Source: JAYSRU01 sp043720875
GTDB taxonomy: Bacteria > Bacteroidota > Bacteroidia > Flavobacteriales_D > Crocinitomicaceae
Length of the DNA stretch: 31,179 bases
Direction of reading: 5' to 3'
Assembly: GCA_043720875.1 (NCBI GenBank)
Contig: JAYSRU010000194.1
Location: 1 to 31,179 of the forward strand
The notes below the pieces were generated by a model. The model had not been told where the DNA came from and did not search any database. It saw only the letters and a program-made list of their open reading frames with translations. The position numbers and the translations under genes were made by a program. Positions 31,116-31,179 of the stretch are shown one piece after another (positions within the stretch are counted from its first letter, which is position 1; the number at the start of each line of letters is the position of its first letter).

Positions 31116-31179
31116 ATCGGTTTAGTGAGTTTGGAAACTTACGTCGATGGTTGGGTTGAGTCCATCGCGAACCAAATCA

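Noticed and set aside
1..31179. tRNA, rRNA, CRISPR, insertion sequence, prophage or defence genes
   Set aside because: All intergenic gaps are under 230 bases and none shows a cloverleaf, repeat array, transposase or integrase. Gene content is mostly housekeeping with a few accessory units.

Overview
The window is AT-rich DNA from a member of the Bacteroidota, most likely order Flavobacteriales; placement near Crocinitomicaceae or Cryomorphaceae is only an impression. The signs are type IX secretion (T9SS) sorting domains, a SprE/PorW-like lipoprotein, a Bacteroidota-type arginine decarboxylase, an asnS-rpoN-PAP2 operon, and repeated TAnnTTTG promoter -7 elements in place of Shine-Dalgarno-based signals. 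Both ends cut through genes (murG on the left, the SprE/PorW-like gene on the right). No stretch longer than 300 bases lacks a gene. I see no rRNA, tRNA, CRISPR array, IS element or prophage.

Layout. 1-6048 (+): end of the division and cell-wall cluster, murG'-murC-ftsQ-ftsA-ftsZ-yqeY, closed by a terminator at 6101-6138. ftsQ appears to start at a CTG overlapping the murC stop. 6140-8774: NAD-dependent epimerase (-), small lipoprotein (+), ribE (+), and an exported protein (-) placed just behind metF. 8786-14435 (-): metF with a 150-nt leader, a PKD-repeat T9SS cargo protein, a Cys/Met-metabolism PLP enzyme and a Rossmann-fold protein. 14543-17618 (+): heme A synthase, arginine decarboxylase and an unrecognised 125-aa protein with the best promoter in the window, closed by a 19-bp perfect-stem terminator. 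17712-21310 (-): operon asnS-rpoN-PAP2-like membrane protein. 21425-24552 (-): two-TM-type K+ channel, then a TetR-kelch-small ORF operon. 24778-26245 (+): marC plus a SpoIIE-type phosphatase. 26270-30160: YgiQ-type radical SAM protein (-), a frameshifted esterase (+), gatC (-) and plsC (-). 30336-end (+): SprE/PorW-like lipoprotein, apparently interrupted.

Most of the content is housekeeping, and I found no clear unknown defence or mobile system. The points most worth checking are these. (1) Six transcription units, and a seventh with one mismatch, place the -7 element exactly 3-4 nt before the start codon. This implies leaderless mRNAs and changes several gene starts. (2) ftsQ has a CTG start. 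(3) A TetR-kelch operon ends in an otherwise unannotated 54-aa secreted fragment that looks like the beheaded start of a larger, possibly multicopper-oxidase-like, protein. (4) Inverted AACATTT sites lie at the tetR promoter. (5) A one-base frameshift disrupts an esterase gene. (6) The metF leader can form alternative hairpins. (7) The 125-aa orphan gene forms a self-contained transcription unit.
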